NCBI GenBank assembly: GCA_947452455.1
Contig: CANGBX010000004.1
Location: 186,001-250,000 of the forward strand
From: Beijerinckiaceae bacterium
Lineage (GTDB): Bacteria; Pseudomonadota; Alphaproteobacteria; Rhizobiales; Beijerinckiaceae
Length of the DNA: 64,000 bases
Direction: 5' to 3'
Below the pieces are notes generated by a model. It was given only the letters and a program-made list of their open reading frames with translations. It was not told where the DNA came from and did no database searches. A program made the position numbers and the translations under genes. Below, piece by piece: positions 17,516 to 26,298 of this stretch (the first letter of the stretch is position 1; each line of letters opens with the position of its first letter).

Positions 17516-18146
17516 GTCGAATAGTACGGAAAAACCTCCAACCGCAGCGGACCACGCCATGGAGCTCCTCTCCAAGGCGGGGATGGCAAGGCTACGGGAA
17601 TTTAAGGCAGCCGGGATCCCTGAGGTCGTCGTCGCCAGGCTCGTTAAGTCTGGGCGCGTGGTGCGGCTTGCACGGGGCCTCTATCAGGCCGCTGAAGCCG
17701 AGATCGAAATAAGCCATACCTTCGCTGAGGTGGCCAAGGTCGTTCCCAAAGGGGTCATCTGCTTGATCTCTGCTCTTGTCTATCATGAGCTCACCTTGCA
17801 GATGCCATCGTTCGTCTGGGTCGCGATTGAGGGACCTAAACGTCAGTCAAAGCTCAGCTATCCACCCATGCGGTTTGTACGCTTCAACCACAAAGCGATG
17901 ACAGAAGGCGTTGAGCGTCATCAAATAGAAGGCGTCTCAGTTCAGATCACCAGCCCCGCCCGGACAGTGGTCGACTGCTTCCGTTATCGCAACAAGATTG
18001 GCATCGACATTGCAATTTCTGCGATGCGCGAAGCTCTTCGTAAGCGGCGCTGCCGTGCAGCTGACATTTATGAATGTGCACGTTCGATGCGTATCGCAAG
18101 CGTCATTGATCCCTATCTGCAAGCGATCACCTCTCATGACACCTGA
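17514..18146 (+). CDS. abiEi: Type IV toxin-antitoxin system antitoxin, AbiEi family
   Basis: A 210-residue protein with the AbiEi layout: a winged helix at the N-terminus (AMELLSKAGMARLREFKAAG, VVARLVKSGRVVRLARGLYQ) and a larger C-terminal domain with SALVYHELTLQMPSFVWVAI and ITSPARTVVDCFRYRNKIG. In studied AbiE systems the antitoxin represses the operon and counteracts the toxin without forming a stable complex. The stop overlaps the toxin start by 11 bases. The gene is read against the surrounding phage operons and is AT-richer, which suggests cargo acquired separately. Confidence 0.88.
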   Translation: MSNSTEKPPTAADHAMELLSKAGMARLREFKAAGIPEVVVARLVKSGRVVRLARGLYQAAEAEIEISHTFAEVAKVVPKGVICLISALVYHELTLQMPSFVWVAIEGPKRQSKLSYPPMRFVRFNHKAMTEGVERHQIEGVSVQITSPARTVVDCFRYRNKIGIDIAISAMREALRKRRCRAADIYECARSMRIASVIDPYLQAITSHDT

Positions 18147-19050
18147 TAGATCAAAAATTGCTCTGAATGTTCGTACCCGTCTGGGTATCCATGCGAGAGC
18201 AAAAAATATCAACCTCGAGATCGTGCTCGTTCGATATGTCCACGAACGATTGCTCTATCGATTGGGCCAATCGAAATATAAGGATCGCTTCATCTTGAAG
18301 GGGGCGATGCTGCAGACACTTTGGCTAGATGATCCGTTCCGCCCAACTCGTGACATGGATTTGCTTGCGTTTGGTGAAAATGATCAAGCATCTCTACTGA
18401 GCATATTTCGTGAAATCCTAGCCATTGAAAGCGCTGATGGTATCCAATTTGAATTGGATAGCTTGGCAATCAACGACATCCGATTGGATAACGAATATGG
18501 TGGGCTTCATGTAGAAGCACTCTCATATTTGGGCCGATCTCCCATCAAGGTGCAAATCGACCTTGGATTTGGTGATGCTGTTGTACCTGAAGCTAGGGAA
18601 ATTGACTTCCCAGCCTTGCTCGATTTTCCATCGCCTCGAATTAGAGCCTATCCGCAAGAAGTGGTCATAGCTGAGAAATTGCATGCCATTGTCATATTGG
18701 GTTGGAGAAACAGCCGCATGAAAGATTTCTATGATCTGTGGATGATGTCGCAGCATTTTTCGTTCGATATCGTGCCATTGAGATCGGCCGTCTCAGCTAC
18801 ATTTTCTCGCCGACAGACTGACTTGCCTGAGAACATTCCCGTTGGATTAAGCGAAGAATTTGTCGCTGATGTCACAAACGCAAAACTTTGGACGAACTTC
18901 ATATCACGTAACATTTTGGCTCAATCGCCAAGTTCGTTTTCTGATGTTCTTGCAGACCTCAGGACGTTCTTAATGCCCGTAATTGAAAACGCTCGCGGAA
19001 TGCTTTCCGTTGAAGCTGTCTGGGAACCAGGCGGGCCTTGGCGAAATTGA
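18136..19050 (+). CDS. abiEii: Type IV toxin, nucleotidyltransferase AbiEii/AbiGii family
   Basis: Starting at ATG 18136 the protein has 304 residues; the frame is open further upstream but only inside abiEi. The nucleotidyltransferase core is visible as RFILKGAMLQTLWL followed by PTRDMDLLAFGE, whose two Asp residues are the expected metal ligands. The C-terminal part has EVVIAEKLHAIVILG and RMKDFYDLWMM, also typical of the family. AbiEii toxins are nucleotidyltransferases; some family members modify tRNA. Together with AbiEi this pair gives abortive infection against phages in other hosts. Carried on a prophage, it could block competing phages. Confidence 0.88.
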   Translation: MTPDRSKIALNVRTRLGIHARAKNINLEIVLVRYVHERLLYRLGQSKYKDRFILKGAMLQTLWLDDPFRPTRDMDLLAFGENDQASLLSIFREILAIESADGIQFELDSLAINDIRLDNEYGGLHVEALSYLGRSPIKVQIDLGFGDAVVPEAREIDFPALLDFPSPRIRAYPQEVVIAEKLHAIVILGWRNSRMKDFYDLWMMSQHFSFDIVPLRSAVSATFSRRQTDLPENIPVGLSEEFVADVTNAKLWTNFISRNILAQSPSSFSDVLADLRTFLMPVIENARGMLSVEAVWEPGGPWRN

Positions 19051-19164
19051 ACTCAGGCTGCTCAAATGATTGTCCAACGAAATGTCGGCGATCAACGACA
19101 TTCGCAAAAGTAGGCGAACGACGACATTATCGGTTTGGGGCTAACGACACTAAGCTCTGGCCCC

Positions 19165-19449
19165 ATGAATATTCGTTCCCCCTTGGAAGTCGGCCTGATC
19201 ATTCGAGAGCGGCGTCGAAAGCTCGGGATGAATCAGGCTGAGCTAGCACGACAGATTGGTGTCGGTCGCCATTGGATCATTGCTGTAGAACGAGGAAAGC
19301 CTAGCGCTGAACTTGGTCTTGTTTTGCGAACACTTGTAGCTCTTGAGCTCACTTTGGAAATCAAAGGGCGTGAAACCCTTCCCGTCCGGCAAGCCGCAAT
19401 ACCAGTCTTTGACATTGATGCGATCATTGATGCGGCTAGGCGTAAATGA
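19165..19449 (+). CDS. HipB-like helix-turn-helix regulator (no HipA partner)
   Basis: From ATG 19165 the product has 94 residues. Residues 5-65 form an XRE/HipB helix-turn-helix (LEVGLIIRERRRKLGMNQAE, GVGRHWIIAVERGKPSAEL), followed by LVALELTLEIKGRE, the beta strand typical of HipB. No hipA kinase gene lies next to it; the next gene downstream is on the other strand. It may regulate itself, the abiE genes or an unlinked target. No strong ribosome binding site is seen upstream. Confidence 0.7.
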   Translation: MNIRSPLEVGLIIRERRRKLGMNQAELARQIGVGRHWIIAVERGKPSAELGLVLRTLVALELTLEIKGRETLPVRQAAIPVFDIDAIIDAARRK

Positions 19450-19575
19450 CGGCCGCTGACTTAGACACAATTCTGACCTTGCAATATCGGAACTTTTAGC
19501 CCTGCTCCGATCATCCGTCAAGCCAAAAATACAAGCAATATCAATTATATAAATCCTGCGCATTGCTTCGGGGCA

Positions 19576-19593
19576 GCGCGCATTTCTGCGCGC
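19576..19593 (-). terminator. Hairpin at the end of the leftward early operon
   Basis: GCGCGCA (19576-19582), loop TTTC, TGCGCGC (19587-19593): a perfect 7-pair stem about 25 bases after the stop of the 185-residue gene. No T run follows on the minus strand, so intrinsic termination is only a possibility. The rest of 19450-19616 shows no gene. Confidence 0.3.
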
Positions 19594-19616
19594 CACCGTC
19601 GTGTGGACAAGCCCCC

Positions 19617-20174
19617 TCAAAGCCGAAACACCCTGACCAGAGCATTGAGCGCCAGGCGCAAGGTCCCGATGTCCTCGCGCGGCCAGTTGGTCGTGTCCTC
19701 ATCCGAGCAGACGACACGGAAGACCAGGAGGGTCGGCCTGCGCGCGCCGCCAAACCTCTGCTCCCGGTCGCATTGGTCGAGTGCATCGGTTGCCGCCTCA
19801 AATCGTTTCTTCAGGCGATCGATCTCCTCCAACACCGGCTCGCTGGGAGAGCTCCCAAAGATGCCCTCGTTGATCAGGAGGCCTGATATCGAGCGCGGGC
19901 TTGGAACAGGCAGGCCCATCGTCAGATGATGCTGGTGATAGAGCTTCGCGAAAGCGAGCCCCGCCTGATATTGCGGATCGCTGATCTCTTCCCGAAAGGC
20001 GAGACGCCCAAGCGAGGTGCCAAGACGTTCATCGCGTGCTTGGCGCATGCTCACACCGAAATGGCGTTGGCGTGCTTCGAGAGCGGTCGCCATGGCTTCG
20101 CGCTCAGTTTCGCTACGCAGTAGTTTGCCACAAGCATGACGCTTGCCTGGTTTGCGTTTGCGCCCACGGATCAT
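19617..20174 (-). CDS. Conserved phage protein, unknown function
   Basis: A 185-residue protein at the end of the early operon. It starts with a very basic segment (MIRGRKRKPGKRHACGKLLR) and contains QAGLAFAKLYHQHHLTMGLP and a charged helix (VLEEIDRLKKRFEAATDALD). I do not recognise a family with a known function; the basic N-terminus suggests nucleic acid contact. The start overlaps the stop of the RuvC-like gene by 4 bases (ATGA), so the two are translated together. Confidence 0.65.
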   Translation of the reverse strand: MIRGRKRKPGKRHACGKLLRSETEREAMATALEARQRHFGVSMRQARDERLGTSLGRLAFREEISDPQYQAGLAFAKLYHQHHLTMGLPVPSPRSISGLLINEGIFGSSPSEPVLEEIDRLKKRFEAATDALDQCDREQRFGGARRPTLLVFRVVCSDEDTTNWPREDIGTLRLALNALVRVFRL

Positions 20175-20692
20175 CGCACACCCCCAATGGTCGCTTGCGC
20201 CCAGAGAAGGATTGCAATCGCGTCTGCTTCATTGTCGTCGCTGGGTGAAAAGCCGCGCGCGTTGAGAGCTGCCACCATCGCCGTCTTGTCGGCATTGCCC
20301 TTGCCCGTTGCAAAGCGCTTGATGGTTCCAACGGGCACGCCCTGATAGGCGATGGCGTGTTCTTCACACCAAGCGCCAAGGCATGCGAGGAAGCCGCCGT
20401 AGATGTGAGCTGCATCAGTCCCGGCATGGCGACGCACTTCCTCGAAATAAACCGCGGTGATCGTCCCGCTGTCTGCATGGAGTTGATTGAGCCAATTGCG
20501 GAAGCGCACGAAGCGCATGCCTCCCCCGTCATAGCGACTGGGTTTGAACGAGACGGTGCCGCTGATGATGGAGCCTGTAGATGATCCCAGGGCCCAGCCG
20601 GTCGTCGTACCGAGATCGAGTGCCAGGGTCGATGACGAACAAAATGATGGTGATGGCCTGATCTCAAGCCGAGTGAGAGCGTTCGAAGCCAT
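20171..20692 (-). CDS. RuvC-like Holliday junction resolvase (phage type)
   Basis: I chose ATG 20692, preceded by ACGGAGACC, giving 173 residues; the frame is open to 20857 but that part is GC-rich and reads as non-coding. The RNase H-like fold is suggested by TLALDLGTTTGWAL (first acidic residue), ITAVYFEEVRRH (second) and DDNEADAIAILLWA (final pair). This is the phage branch of RuvC-like nucleases, which resolve or trim branched replication and recombination intermediates before packaging. Confidence 0.78.
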   Translation of the reverse strand: MASNALTRLEIRPSPSFCSSSTLALDLGTTTGWALGSSTGSIISGTVSFKPSRYDGGGMRFVRFRNWLNQLHADSGTITAVYFEEVRRHAGTDAAHIYGGFLACLGAWCEEHAIAYQGVPVGTIKRFATGKGNADKTAMVAALNARGFSPSDDNEADAIAILLWAQATIGGVR

Positions 20693-20826
20693 GATGGTCT
20701 CCGTTGAATCGTGATGGATGGTGTAGTGTGCGATGTTGTGATCAGCCCTGATCAGGAGGCGGTCTCGCGAACCCCCCGGGGCCCACGGGAAGTGGAGTAG
20801 GAGCCAAGCGTAAGCGCTGGCTTCCT

Positions 20827-20845
20827 CCACCCCCGAAGGGGGTGG
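20827..20845. terminator. GC-rich hairpin between the primase-helicase and resolvase genes
   Basis: CCACCCCC (20827-20834), loop GAA, GGGGGTGG (20838-20845), a perfect 8-pair stem with a 3-base loop. No T run follows in either direction beyond a few bases. It could slow polymerase or mark part of the possible origin region. Confidence 0.3.
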
Positions 20846-20902
20846 TTTCACCCCCACAACTTAAAACTCGTTGCAAGTGGTTGATTGCATTGCAGGAAAG
20901 CA

Positions 20903-21106
20903 AGTTGGGAGAAGCAAAATGTGAAAACTCTTTCCCAACTGGTTTCTGCGTAGTTCTGAAAGCCCACGCGTATTTCTTCGAAGGTAGTTGGGAAAAGTGT
21001 TCCCAACTGGATTGTGCGCGTTGCTGGCGGCTGCAACGGGTCCCTGTCGGTGTAGTTGGGAAAATCATTCCTAACTTGCCCAACTTTCCCAACTGCATTC
21101 CCAACT
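20903..21106. repeat. Array of AGTTGGGA / TCCCAACT repeats, candidate phage replication origin
   Basis: The 8-base unit occurs perfectly seven times: forward at 20903, 20986 and 21054, and reverse at 20933, 21001, 21087 and 21099. Two further reverse copies have one mismatch (21069, 21078). The sequence TTCCCAACTGGATTGTGCG occurs at 21000-21018 and again at 21098-21116. The array fills the gap between the primase-helicase gene and the resolvase gene. Iteron-like clusters next to a replication initiator suggest an origin, but operators are an alternative. Confidence 0.6.
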
Positions 21107-21139
21107 GGATTGTGCGTAGATCTGCGTAGATGGCTTTGA

Positions 21140-23425
21140 TCATTCGCCATCCTCCGCATAAGCCCAAACATCGGGATCAGGATCTGGAAGAGCCACGCCC
21201 GTATGCGGACATTTGATGGTCGACGGAATGACAGGAACGAGCGGGTGATAGATCTCACCCGTATCTTCATCGGTCATTTCCTTGATGGTTGGCGCCCGCA
21301 TACCTTCGACGCAGACATAACCAAATCGCGACGTCGTGCTTGGAAAACCAAAAGCCGCTCCGTTACGCAGAAATTTGATGAAGCCTTTCGTTGCGAGCAC
21401 ACTGATCCGGTCACGGATCGTGTCTTTGCCGCCGAGCCCATGCGTGTTTTCAAATTTCTCAGCAAATTGCAGCGTCGTGTAGAGACGCCCTTGAGCGGCC
21501 TCTTCAAAGATCGCTTCAACGATCACACCGCCTTTGCGTAAGCGCTCAGCATCGAGCTTGGCGCCCATGTCCTTTCGAACGAGACGCTCGCTCATCGGGC
21601 TGATCTCGACCCAGCGGCCATCCTCCTTGTCGATGAGCTTTGAGGCCATGGCTGGGCCATTACGCAATTCGATCTCGAGCCTGCGTCTTGTGCTCTCTTC
21701 ATCCGGGCGATGCATGAGAAGCCCAGAGGTGTAGAAGCCGCGCAATGCGCTCGCGCCAGAGAGAGCCTGGAATGGATCCTCAGCCACCATTTTGCGGTTC
21801 ATCTTGCGGGTGTGATGGGCAAGTATGATGCCGCAATCAGGAGCGACAGATTCACGAAGCTTTTCGACGCGATCATTCAGAAAAAACATCATCGCGGCAT
21901 TGTCGTTTTCGCCACCGCTATCCGGTCCGCCATCAAAGAGGTTCCGGATCGGATCAAGACAGATGATGTCGGGCGTCTCGCCTTGAAAGCAGTCACGGAT
22001 CGATTGGGCAACGAGGCTCAAGCCCCGCTCATCAAGAACCATGCGAAGCTTGGGTGTTGCAAAGAGGCGATCGCGTGCGCCCTTGATGACGGCAGCATCA
22101 AGACGGATCTGCTGCATGCGCTCGCGCAGGTAATGATATTGGATCTCAGCTTGGAGATAGAAGATCCGAAGCGCCCTTGGTGGCTTGAAGCCAAGAAAGG
22201 GAATCCCGGCTGCCATATGAGCGAGCAGACTAATGAGGAAGTCGCTTTTGCCGACCTTTGGCGCACCGCCCAGCACGAGAAGACCACCCGGCGTCAGGAC
22301 GCGCGGCGCAATGATGTCATCCGGCATGGGTGATTGATCGTCGATCAAGCACCCTAACGAAAATACCGGTAATTCCTGCGCATGTTTTTCAGGCTCTCGG
22401 ATGAGAGCAGGACCATTCTTCTTGATGTGAAGAGCCCAGAGCCGATCAGCTTCTTGTTGCAACCGATCGAGCGACCAGGCGGGCCGCAGCATGGCGGCGT
22501 TATATTGGCATATGGCCTCCCATCCCTCGTCAGGAGAGATCCTCCCCTCGTGAACGAGCCTAATGAAATGACCGATTGCTGCGCTCGCACCTTCAAATCG
22601 CGTCCAGGCATCGCTGCCACCCTCACGCACGGGCTTTGTCAGAACATCTTCGAGCGATGGCTTGTTGATGCTTGATTGCGGCTGTGAACAATCCACTGAA
22701 CCAAATGCCGGCATGGCTGCGACGGCATCTGCAAATTCACGTAGATCCCATTCAATCTTCGGATTGTGCTCAAGGATGGAAACGAGACGACTGGATCCCC
22801 CCTTTTGATAAATGGATCCTGCAACACGAATTGGTTGATGGCTTGAGCGAAAATGCCGGTCGCCGCCAATCTTGAGAGCGATCTCTCCACGCAGCTGACA
22901 CAGACGTTCGATGTCTGAGCCGCTTGCCGGTTCATTCAGCTGCCACCAGACATGACATTTTTGATGCCCATCCTGCGTACGTCCCCCGCTCTCAACGAGG
23001 AGTGTGGGAGCGCCCAGATATGCAACGAGATGCTTATATTTGGCGGGAACGTCTCCATCGTCGAGATCAACGAGGATGGTCTGCATTTGAATGACATCTT
23101 CAGCGCGTGCCTGCCCATGGGTCGCGACTGTGCCCGGCACGACATAGACGGCTGCCCCCTCGCGCGATGCCCAAGAAGCAAATGTTGACAGCTTCTCGAC
23201 AGCCTTGTCATTGGCGTCGATCCAAATGTTATTCGGGCGACCGTCCTTACCCTGACCCTTATCGACGAAACCTCGAACGGGGATCAGGCCCTCGCAATAC
23301 CCAAAGACGACATTGAGAAAGATCTTCAATTGGTCGATGTCAGGCGACGGGCTCATGTGGTCATGAGCCGTCACGACATCATTGAAGTCGCTCCAGAGAT
23401 TATTTGGGCCGCCAGGCGTTGTCAT
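21140..23425 (-). CDS. Phage primase-helicase (AEP-like primase plus RecA-like ATPase)
   Basis: I prefer ATG 23425, which overlaps the upstream stop (ATGA) and gives 761 residues; the frame is open to 23470. The N-terminal third resembles archaeo-eukaryotic-type primases, with TILVDLDDGDV near residue 120, CHVWWQL near 157 and PIRVAGSIYQKGG near 200. The C-terminal part is a RepA/AAA_25-type helicase ATPase with Walker A LGGAPKVGKSD (386-395) and Walker B PDIICLDPIRNLFDGG. It should start and drive phage DNA synthesis. The repeat array right after its end may be its origin. Confidence 0.82.
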   Translation of the reverse strand: MTTPGGPNNLWSDFNDVVTAHDHMSPSPDIDQLKIFLNVVFGYCEGLIPVRGFVDKGQGKDGRPNNIWIDANDKAVEKLSTFASWASREGAAVYVVPGTVATHGQARAEDVIQMQTILVDLDDGDVPAKYKHLVAYLGAPTLLVESGGRTQDGHQKCHVWWQLNEPASGSDIERLCQLRGEIALKIGGDRHFRSSHQPIRVAGSIYQKGGSSRLVSILEHNPKIEWDLREFADAVAAMPAFGSVDCSQPQSSINKPSLEDVLTKPVREGGSDAWTRFEGASAAIGHFIRLVHEGRISPDEGWEAICQYNAAMLRPAWSLDRLQQEADRLWALHIKKNGPALIREPEKHAQELPVFSLGCLIDDQSPMPDDIIAPRVLTPGGLLVLGGAPKVGKSDFLISLLAHMAAGIPFLGFKPPRALRIFYLQAEIQYHYLRERMQQIRLDAAVIKGARDRLFATPKLRMVLDERGLSLVAQSIRDCFQGETPDIICLDPIRNLFDGGPDSGGENDNAAMMFFLNDRVEKLRESVAPDCGIILAHHTRKMNRKMVAEDPFQALSGASALRGFYTSGLLMHRPDEESTRRRLEIELRNGPAMASKLIDKEDGRWVEISPMSERLVRKDMGAKLDAERLRKGGVIVEAIFEEAAQGRLYTTLQFAEKFENTHGLGGKDTIRDRISVLATKGFIKFLRNGAAFGFPSTTSRFGYVCVEGMRAPTIKEMTDEDTGEIYHPLVPVIPSTIKCPHTGVALPDPDPDVWAYAEDGE

Positions 23426-24189
23426 GCTGGCAAGCTCCAACAGCGGCTTGCCCATGAGCACATCCGGCATTCATGGAAATCACGCTGGCGTGCAATCCGC
23501 GGCAAGAGCTCGCCTGCATCCGTCGCAGTCAAGACACGTACAGCACGGTCGCTCATGCGCTGCGCCAAATCAGGATCAAAGATCACGAGCTCATGATGAA
23601 GTTCGGCCGTATCTTTGTTGATCGCGGTGAAGAGCGCCGGGTTCTTGGCAAGACCTGGAATGCCTGCATCCATATAAGCTTGATAGAGAGCTATTTGGGC
23701 CGCATAGATGGGCTTACTGATGGTGACGCCATCTTTGACGCAGGCGCGCCAGTTCTTGGCGTTCATCGTTTTGCATTCCCAAAGTGCGGGAACGCTCACA
23801 CCCATGCCAGAGGGTGCATTGACGATGATGCCGTCTACATGGCCGCGAATGCGCCCACCCGCGATGGAAAAGCCAAACTGCTCGCCGTCCGGCCTGTTGC
23901 CCTTCCGCGTATAAAGATCAAGCCCCGCAGCGCGAAGCCATTGGATTGCGAGATCTTCAAGCGCATGGCCTATTCCAAAGATGCGTAAGGTACGCCCAGA
24001 AAAGTCTGAGCCTTCATCTTTTGAAGCGCCTGCAAATTCGAATTGAAGCGCGCGCTCGCAAGCATGCCCGACGCGAGACCCGCCAAGATAGTCACGTGGG
24101 ACGCGTGTTGAATTCTCATAGACTAAAGCCGCATCAATTGCGTCATTGATGCGCTCTGCAATCGTGGTCTTGTGATTGAAGTCGAGCAT
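23422..24189 (-). CDS. PD-(D/E)XK exonuclease, Cas4/RecB-like
   Basis: A 255-residue nuclease. The signature is GGRIRGHVDGIIVNAP followed by ALWECKTMNAKNW, giving the Asp and the E-x-K. A Cys at residue 49 (GHACERAL) and a C-terminal cluster CRMCSWASRCW would fit an iron-sulfur cluster as in Cas4/AddB-type nucleases. In phage recombination modules such enzymes resect DNA ends so that an annealing protein can load. It overlaps both neighbours (TGATG upstream, ATGA downstream). Confidence 0.82.
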   Translation of the reverse strand: MLDFNHKTTIAERINDAIDAALVYENSTRVPRDYLGGSRVGHACERALQFEFAGASKDEGSDFSGRTLRIFGIGHALEDLAIQWLRAAGLDLYTRKGNRPDGEQFGFSIAGGRIRGHVDGIIVNAPSGMGVSVPALWECKTMNAKNWRACVKDGVTISKPIYAAQIALYQAYMDAGIPGLAKNPALFTAINKDTAELHHELVIFDPDLAQRMSDRAVRVLTATDAGELLPRIARQRDFHECRMCSWASRCWSLPA

Positions 24190-24593
24190 CAGAACGGAAC
24201 CTCTGGATCAGCGGCGGTGATTTCGCGCATGGCTTGTTGAAAGCCGTCGATCACGACTTCGATCAGGGTGAGGACTTGATGCTTTGAGAGATCGCGCAGC
24301 CTCGTTTCCCAACCGATTTCATTCATGACCTCTGCCGCCATTTTCATGGAATGGCGCATCGCCTCTTTTTCTTGGGCACTGAGATCAACCATCTGCGCGC
24401 CTCCTCTCAATTGAGCTGAGAAGAATTGCTGGCAGGTTCGTGAGCAGAACCATGCTGATGGTCGAGGTGCGCTTGTCGAAAAGGGCTCCTTCCAACCAAA
24501 GCCGCGCGTAGGACTCCGACAGACGGCGCAAAGTTCGAAGCGGGGCTGCCAAAGCCTCACACGCTGCGATGGGCTGACGAGATGTTGGGACAT
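24189..24593 (-). CDS. DUF6511 domain protein
   Basis: A 134-residue protein with an N-terminal zinc-ribbon-like part, CAVCRSPTRGFGW and FCSRTCQQFF (four Cys), followed by a helical segment with EKEAMRHSMKMAAEVMNEIGW. This is the DUF6511 pattern, found in phage early regions. Function is unknown; metal binding through the four Cys is likely. GGAGCAGACCC precedes the ATG. It lies between the helicase and nuclease genes of the recombination module. Confidence 0.7.
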   Translation of the reverse strand: MSQHLVSPSQRVRLWQPRFELCAVCRSPTRGFGWKEPFSTSAPRPSAWFCSRTCQQFFSAQLRGGAQMVDLSAQEKEAMRHSMKMAAEVMNEIGWETRLRDLSKHQVLTLIEVVIDGFQQAMREITAADPEVPF

Positions 24594-24605
24594 GGGTCTG
24601 CTCCA

Positions 24606-26288
24606 TCACGCCGCATCCGTCAGATTGCTGGTCTTAGCCTCGACGATGCGGGAGCGGATCGCGTGAGCATTGAAGCGCAGGCTCAACATGGCGGAGGCCT
24701 GATATCGCGTCAGGCTGAAATCCATCCGGCATTCGGGTGGCAGATAAGCGAGCTGCTTTTCAGTCGGGGGCTGGCGCAACCAAGTCTTCGTCTTGTGTGC
24801 GCTCTCATCGCTCTCATTGCTATTCAGCCAATCATCAGCGGCTGCGATGCAGGGCAATTCATCACCGAGGGCAAGCAATCGCGCCTTCTTTTCCTTCGCG
24901 CCGCCGATCGCATACCAACGACCATCCTCAAAGAAGACGCCGACCCAGGCATTGAAACCGTTTGCAATGAGTGCTGATCCATCACCCTGGACATCCACCC
25001 ACTCGAAGCTCGATCGAGCGAGGATGTCGATTTCTGTCATGACGAAATTGCGCAAGACATCTGGGTCGCGCCGATGATGTCCGGTCTCCCAGATGTGACC
25101 ACATAGGGGGCATTCCGTGACAGAAGCTGGCACCACGGCTTCGCATTGCGGACAGCTCTTGCTAGCCGCGCCGCCTTCACTCTTGCGGCCATCAAGATCA
25201 ATGTCCTGCTCGAGCGACCCATGAAGAAGGCTAGACGTGCCAAAATCAAGAATGATGCAGTCGGTCTTGATGACGCCCGGATAATCCTCCGGATTTACGG
25301 TGCGCAAGCCCCGCCCCACCATCTGGATCATGGTCGACTTGTAAGAGGAAGGGCGAAGGAGCACGACGCATGAGGTGGGTGGGTGATCCCAACCCTCAGT
25401 CAGAACGGCCACATTGGTGATGACTTGAATGGCGCCTTTGTCATAGGCGGCGAGCGTCGACTTGCGATCGACATCATTCATGTCGCCATGAATGGTGGCT
25501 GCGTTGATGCCCGCTGCTTTGAAGGCGTCTGCAACGTTGCGGGCATGATCAACGGTAGAACAGAAAACGATGGTCTGCCGGTCGGCGGCCTTGGTCTTCC
25601 AATTGACGATGACAGAATCCGTCACCGGCGACTTGTTCATGATCGCGTCGACTTCCGTCATGTCGAAATCTGACGCGGCCTTGCGAACGGTTTTCAGTTT
25701 CTCCTGAACACCGACATCAATCACGAATGTTCTAGGGCGAACGAGATGCCCAGAGGCAATCAGCTCTCCAATGCGGATCTGATCACTAACATTGGTGAAG
25801 ACGTCGCGGAGCCCATGTTTGTCGCCGCGATTGGGAGTTGCAGTGACACCAAAGATTTTGACATTCGGATTGAGCTGAGACGCGCGATCAATGATACGGC
25901 GATAGGTATCAGCCACGGCATGATGGGCCTCGTCGATGACGAGCAAATCAAGAGCTGGCATATCCTCGAGATTGGCCGCTCGTGACAGCGTCGGGACCAT
26001 GGCAAAGACTGCTTGCCCATCCCAGGATTTTTCTGTCGCATCAATGACCGAACTCGCGACTCCCGGATTGACCCGAGAGAATTTTGTTTTGTTCTGATCA
26101 ATCAGCTCATCACGGTGAGCCAAGATGCAGGCTTTGGCTGATGAAGCTGCAATCATCTCACCCGTCACAGCAGAGAGCATGATCGTTTTGCCAGCAGCCG
26201 TTGGCGCCACACCCAATGTGTTTTGATGGATGCTGAGCGCAGCAAGACTGCGCTCAACAAAGAGTTTTTGACGGGGGCGGAGCAACAT
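24606..26288 (-). CDS. SF2 DEAD/DEAH-box helicase with C-terminal zinc ribbon
   Basis: A 560-residue superfamily 2 helicase. Motif I is APTAAGKT near residue 33, motif II VIDEAHH, motif III GVTATPNRGD, and motif VI QMVGRGLRT. After the helicase core there is a four-Cys ribbon (CPQCEAVVPASVTECPLCGH). The family is common in phages of alphaproteobacteria and resembles the UvsW/RadD-type helicases that act on branched DNA. Its place between nuclease and Sak4-like genes supports a role in replication or recombination. Confidence 0.85.
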   Translation of the reverse strand: MLLRPRQKLFVERSLAALSIHQNTLGVAPTAAGKTIMLSAVTGEMIAASSAKACILAHRDELIDQNKTKFSRVNPGVASSVIDATEKSWDGQAVFAMVPTLSRAANLEDMPALDLLVIDEAHHAVADTYRRIIDRASQLNPNVKIFGVTATPNRGDKHGLRDVFTNVSDQIRIGELIASGHLVRPRTFVIDVGVQEKLKTVRKAASDFDMTEVDAIMNKSPVTDSVIVNWKTKAADRQTIVFCSTVDHARNVADAFKAAGINAATIHGDMNDVDRKSTLAAYDKGAIQVITNVAVLTEGWDHPPTSCVVLLRPSSYKSTMIQMVGRGLRTVNPEDYPGVIKTDCIILDFGTSSLLHGSLEQDIDLDGRKSEGGAASKSCPQCEAVVPASVTECPLCGHIWETGHHRRDPDVLRNFVMTEIDILARSSFEWVDVQGDGSALIANGFNAWVGVFFEDGRWYAIGGAKEKKARLLALGDELPCIAAADDWLNSNESDESAHKTKTWLRQPPTEKQLAYLPPECRMDFSLTRYQASAMLSLRFNAHAIRSRIVEAKTSNLTDAA

Positions 26289-26298
26289 GGCTTTTGCC

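Noticed and set aside
17245-17712. Rightward 155-codon ORF upstream of and overlapping abiEi
   Set aside because: Basic, Pro/Ser-rich translation that crosses the promoter and operator and overlaps abiEi in another frame.
20742-21270. Two leftward ORFs (141 and 140 codons) over the repeat array
   Set aside because: Their translations consist of repeat-derived words and proline/glycine-rich low-complexity sequence, they overlap each other, and have no ribosome site. The DNA is better explained as a repeat array.
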